The translations under genes were made by a program, and so were the position numbers. Shown piece after piece: positions 13,036 through 16,500 of a DNA stretch of 16,500 bases. The stretch spans positions 1-16,500 of the forward strand of contig CAYFRM010000085.1 in NCBI GenBank assembly GCA_964345635.1, given 5' to 3'. The DNA is from WVXT01 sp964345635. GTDB taxonomy: Bacteria; UBA6262; WVXT01. Each line of letters begins with the position of its first letter. Positions within the stretch are counted from its first letter, which is position 1. The notes below the pieces were generated by a model. The model did no database searches, was not told the DNA's origin, and saw only the letters and a list, made by a program, of their open reading frames with translations.

Positions 13036-13893
13036 TTGATTTTTTCAATGAAGTCAGTAATTATTCTATTGCTTCTTTTTGTGTTTAATTTACGGGCATG
13101 GGCTTTTGAAATCCGTCTTTCTACGACTACGCCCTGCCAGGGCGATACCCTGGCAGTAGAAGTCAAAGGGATGGAGATGGGCAAAGAATATTCCTGCTGG
13201 TTTAATGCCAGAGAGCGTAAGCTCTTTCCCATAGAAGGAGGTTCCCTCAGGGCACTGATTGGCCTGGCATACAATTTTGTCCCCGGCAGGTATGCCGTTC
13301 TAATTGCGGAAAAGGGGAAGGAAGGAAAGAAAAAGAAAAAGTATAAACTTCTCTATGTTGATAGAAAGGCCTTTCCTGTATCGTATGTGAACTTCACTCC
13401 GGAAAAGAAAAGATTGATCGGTTCGCCTCTGAATAAACGGGAAAACGATTTGATTTCTGCCGCCGTAAAAATTGCGAAGGAAAAACAACATTGGGAAGGG
13501 AAATTCATTCTGCCGGTTGCGGGAAAGATTAACGGGAAATATGGCGTAAAGAGAATGGCCGGCAAAGATTTTCTCTGGAGCCACAAGGGAGTCGACATGA
13601 GAGTTCCTCCGGGCACTCCGGTACAGGCGGCCAATAGCGGGGAGGTTATTCTGGCGGAGGAAGGCTTCTACATTCACGGAAAGACGGTGACCATTGACCA
13701 CGGCCAGGGCATAACCACAATCTATTTCCATTTAGAAGCTATTACTGTCGAAAAAGGAGATAAAGTCACTAAGGGACAGGTCATTGGCAATGTGGGAGAG
13801 ACAGGTCTTGCTACAGGTCCGCATCTCCATTGGGGATTATATGTGCATGGTGTTCCGGTCGACCCACTTCCCTGGGTAGAAAGAGAGTATTGA
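13036..13893 (+). CDS. Exported M23 (LytM-type) metallo-endopeptidase
   Basis: Likely cuts peptidoglycan cross-bridges or activates amidases in the periplasm. 285 residues from the TTG at 13036 (chosen by ribosome-site spacing); starting at the ATG at 13048 would remove only 4. A signal peptide covers about 5-23, with probable cleavage after AWA. A beta-rich N-terminal domain (24-110) is followed by the LytM domain (about 155-280). Zinc ligands: His183 and Asp187 (SHKGVD), and His265 of GPHLHWG (261-267), with His232 in YFHLE as the catalytic histidine. All are present, so it should be an active enzyme rather than an EnvC/NlpD-type degenerate regulator. It is a single-gene unit: the upstream terminator belongs to the nfu operon, and its own terminator follows at 13907. 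Confidence 0.93.
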   Translation: MIFSMKSVIILLLLFVFNLRAWAFEIRLSTTTPCQGDTLAVEVKGMEMGKEYSCWFNARERKLFPIEGGSLRALIGLAYNFVPGRYAVLIAEKGKEGKKKKKYKLLYVDRKAFPVSYVNFTPEKKRLIGSPLNKRENDLISAAVKIAKEKQHWEGKFILPVAGKINGKYGVKRMAGKDFLWSHKGVDMRVPPGTPVQAANSGEVILAEEGFYIHGKTVTIDHGQGITTIYFHLEAITVEKGDKVTKGQVIGNVGETGLATGPHLHWGLYVHGVPVDPLPWVEREY

Positions 13894-13906
13894 GAATTAA
13901 GATTGG

Positions 13907-13938
13907 CCTGCAGTTGCTATTACGATTGCGGTTTTTTT
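13907..13938 (+). terminator. Intrinsic terminator after the M23 gene
   Basis: CC(T)GCAGTTG (13907-13916) pairs with CGATTGCGG (13923-13931) with one bulged T and two G-U pairs, followed by seven T (13932-13938). The T-run overlaps the stop codon of the convergent gene on the other strand. It lacks a T-run in the minus orientation, so it seems one-directional. Confidence 0.65.
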
Positions 13939-14956
13939 ATTGTGAAGAATAATCGCTAACTTCCTTTTTCAATTTCCACAAAGAAAGATTCTCCTTCCAC
14001 AAGAAGAACATACCAATGCCCACCAGTAGACTGAACTGCAGGAGATGCAAAAGCACGGCGTAGCTCAGAGCGAAATTTCTGTCAATGGCAAACAGGGCAA
14101 GAGCAGTGACGCAGAAATACTCATACACTCCGACAAAAGCAGGAGACGAAGGAACCATTAAGCCCAGCGCTACTACCACCAACGTAAAATACGCTTGCGG
14201 GTAAGATATAGGTAAATTAAGTGCTTTTGCTCCCAGATAGAATGTTGTCCCTTCAAAAGTCCACACCAGGACAGAGAGAAAAGAGACGACCAGTATTTCT
14301 TTTCGTTGACGCAAGATATTAAGTCCCTCGATAAAGGAGTCTGTTAAGTTAAGTATTTTATTCAAAATGGGTTCCTTGAGGAAACTGAAGAGTTTTTTAA
14401 TGATTTTGCCTGTCAGTTCTTTGGAGCGCGTCATTACGTAAAGAAGAATCAGTACGCCCAGAAATATGAACCAGGCGAGATAAATCATCTTTCTTAGCCA
14501 TTGAGGGAGAAAGTGTTGTTGAGACGAACCTCCGCCCAGAAAAAGGATTGCTACCAAGAGAAGAAGGACCAGGGCAAGTCCGTCAAGGACTCTCTCCACG
14601 ACGATGGTAGCCAGGGAAGAACTCTTGCTAATATTCTCCTTCTTTCCGTTTACGTAAGCGCGGATTAGTTCTCCTGCCCTGAGGGGCAGAAGATTGTTTG
14701 CCATAAACCCGATAAAAACCGTGGAAACCAAGTGGGATATTTTGCACTTTTTTATGGGCAAGAGGAGGTATCTCCATCTTATTCCCCGCATCCAAAATCC
14801 AAACATATAGGAGATTACTGTCGGGAATAGCCAGTAGTAATTAGCCATTTTCAGTGCTCTTTTACCCTCCTGCACGTCAAATTTTCGAAAGGCGAGATAA
14901 AGAAAGAAAATGCTAATCAATATCCCAGTAATAATCATCCACCTGGATCTTTTCAT
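13937..14956 (-). CDS. LPG_synthase_TM / UPF0104 family integral membrane protein
   Basis: 339 residues, almost entirely hydrophobic, with about eight membrane helices. The family signature LPLRAGELIRAY (90-101) and ERVLDG (121-126) is that of the membrane domain shared by MprF flippases and the AglD/UPF0104 proteins. There is no C-terminal aminoacyl-transferase domain, so it should not make lysyl-phosphatidylglycerol itself. A lipid-translocating or lipid-linked glycan role at the inner membrane is the family-based guess. The ATG lies 31 bases after the 3' end of tRNA-Leu on the same strand, with no terminator or clear promoter between them, so it is probably read from the tRNA promoter. The ribosome site is weak (AGGT). 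Convergent with the M23 gene. Confidence 0.87.
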   Translation of the reverse strand: MKRSRWMIITGILISIFFLYLAFRKFDVQEGKRALKMANYYWLFPTVISYMFGFWMRGIRWRYLLLPIKKCKISHLVSTVFIGFMANNLLPLRAGELIRAYVNGKKENISKSSSLATIVVERVLDGLALVLLLLVAILFLGGGSSQQHFLPQWLRKMIYLAWFIFLGVLILLYVMTRSKELTGKIIKKLFSFLKEPILNKILNLTDSFIEGLNILRQRKEILVVSFLSVLVWTFEGTTFYLGAKALNLPISYPQAYFTLVVVALGLMVPSSPAFVGVYEYFCVTALALFAIDRNFALSYAVLLHLLQFSLLVGIGMFFLWKENLSLWKLKKEVSDYSSQ

Positions 14957-14987
14957 AAAAAAGTACCTGTCACTTTATTAGAAAATA

Positions 14988-15071
14988 TGCCAGAGGTGGG
15001 ACTTGAACCCACACGTCCCGAAGGACAACGGTTTTTGAGACCGCAGCGTATACCAATTCCGCCACTCTGGC
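14988..15071 (-). tRNA. tRNA-Leu (anticodon CAA)
   Basis: On the minus strand, acceptor GCCAGAG pairs perfectly with CTCTGGC, discriminator A. The anticodon arm GCGGT-CTCAAAA-ACCGT carries CAA and reads UUG. The variable arm is long (GTCC-TTC-GGGAC), as for class II leucine tRNAs, and the T arm is GTGGG-TTCAAGT-CCCAC. The 3' CCA is not encoded (TAT follows), so CCA-adding enzyme is needed. 84 bases. Confidence 0.97.
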
Positions 15072-15082
15072 AAAGCAAATCA

Positions 15083-15112
15083 ATTTTACACTTAAAATAC
15101 ATTTACTGTCAA
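15083..15112 (-). promoter_or_regulatory. Promoter of tRNA-Leu and the UPF0104-type gene
   Basis: Read on the minus strand: TTGACA (15112-15107), an 18-base spacer, TAAAAT (15088-15083). The -10 ends 11 bases before the mature 5' end of the tRNA, giving almost no leader. Confidence 0.8.
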
Positions 15113-15139
15113 GATAAATATACAAATTCCATATTTTTA

Positions 15140-15168
15140 TTGACAAAACAGACAACAGTTAGTAGAAT
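15140..15168 (+). promoter_or_regulatory. Promoter of the small outer-membrane barrel gene
   Basis: TTGACA (15140-15145), a 17-base spacer, TAGAAT (15163-15168). It is arranged back to back with the tRNA-Leu promoter, the two -35 boxes being 27 bases apart. Confidence 0.82.
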
Positions 15169-15204
15169 GTCGAAGATTTTGGCAAAGGAGGTGGAATTTA
15201 GACG

Positions 15205-15789
15205 ATGAAAAAGATTATCTTATTCACCATAGCCGCTCTTTTCCTTTTCTGTGCTTCTTCTTTTGCTCAGGTTGGATTATCGATAAAAGGGCAGGGAACT
15301 TATGGTATTCTCTTAAAACCCGACATTCAAGAGGCCGGGTTGCCGGAAGAGAAATTGACTAAGGGTGGATTCGGTTTCTCCGGCCAGCTCCTCTACCGGG
15401 TCGTGGGTAAGCTTGTATCTTTGGGAGTGGAAGCCGGTTATCTCCGTTTCTGGAAGGATGAATATACATTGTTCGGTACAAAATACAAAGAATCCCTTTC
15501 AGCAATTCCTATTCTGGGAATTATTCAACTGGAGAGTCCGCTACCGTCAGTCTCGCCCTACTTGCAGGCAGGTGCAGGAGTCTATCCTTTAACTGCAAAA
15601 TTAGTAGTTTCCGGTATTAGCGTGACAGATACGGTAACCGAGTTCGGGGTTATGGCGGCAGCAGGAGTGGGGATTCCGTTAGCTCCCAGAATAGACCTGG
15701 ACGTGGGCGGAAAGCTGCATATGATTTTCACAGAAGGCGAGTCTACGGTTATGCTAAATCCGGTTGCCGGAATTTTAATCAAGTTTTAA
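15205..15789 (+). CDS. Small outer-membrane beta-barrel protein
   Basis: 194 residues. A clear signal peptide (about 1-21, cleavage after SFA before Gln22) is followed by alternating beta-strands (QVGLSIKGQGTYGI, LGVEAGYLRFW, SPYLQAGAGVYPL, FGVMAAAGVGIPL, DLDVGGKLHMIF, NPVAGILIKF). The length suits an eight-stranded barrel of the OmpA/OmpX/OmpW-like outer-membrane beta-barrel fold. It ends in Phe, the BAM insertion signal. The role is unknown; small barrels of this kind are usually structural or adhesive. AAAGGAGGTG (15184-15193) is a near-perfect ribosome site, though 11-13 bases from the ATG, which is long. Its own promoter at 15140 makes it a single-gene unit; no convincing terminator follows. 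Confidence 0.85.
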   Translation: MKKIILFTIAALFLFCASSFAQVGLSIKGQGTYGILLKPDIQEAGLPEEKLTKGGFGFSGQLLYRVVGKLVSLGVEAGYLRFWKDEYTLFGTKYKESLSAIPILGIIQLESPLPSVSPYLQAGAGVYPLTAKLVVSGISVTDTVTEFGVMAAAGVGIPLAPRIDLDVGGKLHMIFTEGESTVMLNPVAGILIKF

Positions 15790-15846
15790 AGCGATTTCCC
15801 TGAAGCCACTCGATTCCCACCCTCTTCCCGCTTACCTTGAGCACGC

Positions 15847-15862
15847 AATTGCTGTGGCAATT
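15847..15862. other. Small hairpin in the gap after the barrel gene
   Basis: AATTGC-TGTG-GCAATT, a perfect 6-bp stem without a T-run. The rest of 15790-15949 shows no gene, repeat or promoter that I can support. The hairpin may mark the 3' end of the barrel transcript. Confidence 0.3.
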
Positions 15863-15949
15863 TACCGCGATCTAATCTATCCTCTCCGTTTAATCAAGAA
15901 TCTCTTTAAGAAATGTGTTTTCCGAGCCGTTTTTGAATCCAAATAAAGT

Positions 15950-15978
15950 TTGACTTTGCTCGGTTTGTTAAGTATAAT
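15950..15978 (+). promoter_or_regulatory. Promoter of the small helical protein and tRNA-Ala
   Basis: TTGACT (15950-15955), a 17-base spacer, TATAAT (15973-15978): the best -10 in the window. Transcription would start near 15985, which excludes upstream start codons for the following gene. Confidence 0.83.
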
Positions 15979-16012
15979 TAAAAATACGAAAATAACGATG
16001 GAGGTAAATTTT

Positions 16013-16375
16013 ATGGAAAAAACAGAATCTCCGAAATTATGGGAAAAGGCGGAAAAACAATTAAAAGGATTGAGTGCCAGGGCGGTGAAAATCGCCAAGG
16101 GTTTGCAAGAGGAGGCCGTTTACGGCGTAAAGATCAGCAAGCTGAAGGTCGAGGAGATGGGACTGGAAAGCAAGAAAGCGAAACTTCTCCAGGAGATAGG
16201 GGCTGAAACTCTCAGATTGGTTAAGGAAAAGAAGCTCAAAAATAGCAAGATCTCCAAATTGTGTCTTCAGATAGATAAAATAAATACAGAGATTAAAAAG
16301 AAAAAAGCTGCCTCCTCCTCGTTGAAAAAGAAGATATCTCAGGGTATTAAAAAACTGAAATCAAAAACTCAGTAA
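16013..16375 (+). CDS. Small lysine-rich helical protein of unknown function
   Basis: 120 residues that I do not recognise. There is no signal peptide or membrane helix. The sequence is almost entirely predicted helix with heptad-like spacing (for example IKKKKAASSSLKKKISQGIKKL near the end) and about a quarter lysine, so a coiled coil or a nucleic-acid- or membrane-surface-binding protein is possible. The start is the ATG at 16013 with GGAGGT 7 bases upstream; the frame is open further back to 15950, but that stretch contains the promoter. The gene ends 13 bases before tRNA-Ala with no terminator, so gene and tRNA share a transcript. One internal Cys (KLCLQ) is present. I would not assign a function. 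Confidence 0.75.
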   Translation: MEKTESPKLWEKAEKQLKGLSARAVKIAKGLQEEAVYGVKISKLKVEEMGLESKKAKLLQEIGAETLRLVKEKKLKNSKISKLCLQIDKINTEIKKKKAASSSLKKKISQGIKKLKSKTQ

Positions 16376-16388
16376 AGTAAGCACAGTC

Positions 16389-16464
16389 GGGGGCGTAGTT
16401 CAGTTGGGAGAACGCATCCTTGGCAGGGATGAGGTCGCCGGTTCGACTCCGGTCGCCTCCACCA
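16389..16464 (+). tRNA. tRNA-Ala (anticodon GGC)
   Basis: Acceptor GGGGGCG pairs with CGCCTCC and contains the G3-U70 wobble that marks alanine tRNAs. D arm GTTC...GAAC; anticodon arm CATCC-TTGGCAG-GGATG with GGC, reading GCC (and GCU); T arm GCCGG-TTCGACT-CCGGT. The 3' CCA is encoded, unlike in tRNA-Leu of this window. 76 bases. Confidence 0.98.
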
Positions 16465-16500
16465 TTTTCAAAGCGCAAAAGAGAAAAGCAATGCGGATTA

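Noticed and set aside
15950..16012. Longer start for the small helical protein
   Set aside because: The stretch contains the -35 and -10 boxes of its own promoter and would not be transcribed; the ATG at 16013 has GGAGGT at good spacing.

Overview
This window looks like a chromosomal segment from an uncultivated, Gram-negative-type (diderm) bacterium. Two predicted outer-membrane beta-barrels with signal peptides and C-terminal phenylalanines imply an outer membrane. DUF5693 next to the polysaccharide pyruvyl transferase CsaB, usually seen in Firmicutes-like lineages, implies a pyruvylated cell-wall polymer. Type I glutamine synthetase of the non-adenylylated (alpha) type, clear sigma-70-type promoters, short dispersed palindromes and moderate GC fit deep-branching candidate phyla such as Omnitrophota or Aerophobota. 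The phylum is an inference and is not proven by anything here.

Layout. Positions 3-1292 hold the 3' part of glycogen synthase glgA. Positions 1334-1549 form a complete regulatory unit: a promoter, a c-di-GMP-I (GEMM) riboswitch and a terminator whose 3' arm can also pair with the aptamer's 3' strand. It lies upstream of one small membrane-anchored, cysteine-containing exported protein (1680-2246). Next come DUF5693 (2412-4451) and csaB (4868-5974). They are separated by a 397-bp element with 35-bp imperfect inverted ends, a strongly foldable core and an internal REP-type palindrome pair. The left end of this element supplies the DUF5693 stop codon. A promoter at 5981-6009 starts ctpA (S41 protease), which overlaps a divergent polysaccharide deacetylase (YibQ type).

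A cluster of two REPIN-like repeats, one carrying a second palindrome family, precedes tsaD (8718-9755). tsaD is tightly followed by an outer-membrane barrel, glnA and an Nfu-like iron-sulfur protein, and the run closes with a strong terminator at 12829-12854. A 72-bp inverted-repeat element related to the 397-bp one, plus half a REP pair, fills the gap before an exported M23 endopeptidase (13036-13893). On the minus strand, tRNA-Leu(CAA) and an LPG_synthase_TM/UPF0104 membrane protein share one promoter. That promoter diverges from the promoter of a small outer-membrane barrel (15205-15789). The window ends with a short lysine-rich helical protein directly followed by tRNA-Ala(GGC).

How the parts fit: most genes concern the cell envelope (wall-polymer pyruvylation, two peptidoglycan- or polysaccharide-type hydrolases, a periplasmic protease, two outer-membrane barrels and a lipid-flippase-like protein). 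They are mixed with housekeeping genes for t6A tRNA modification, nitrogen assimilation and iron-sulfur clusters. The features that most deserve a second look are the c-di-GMP switch with its orphan target, and the nested non-coding repeat elements.
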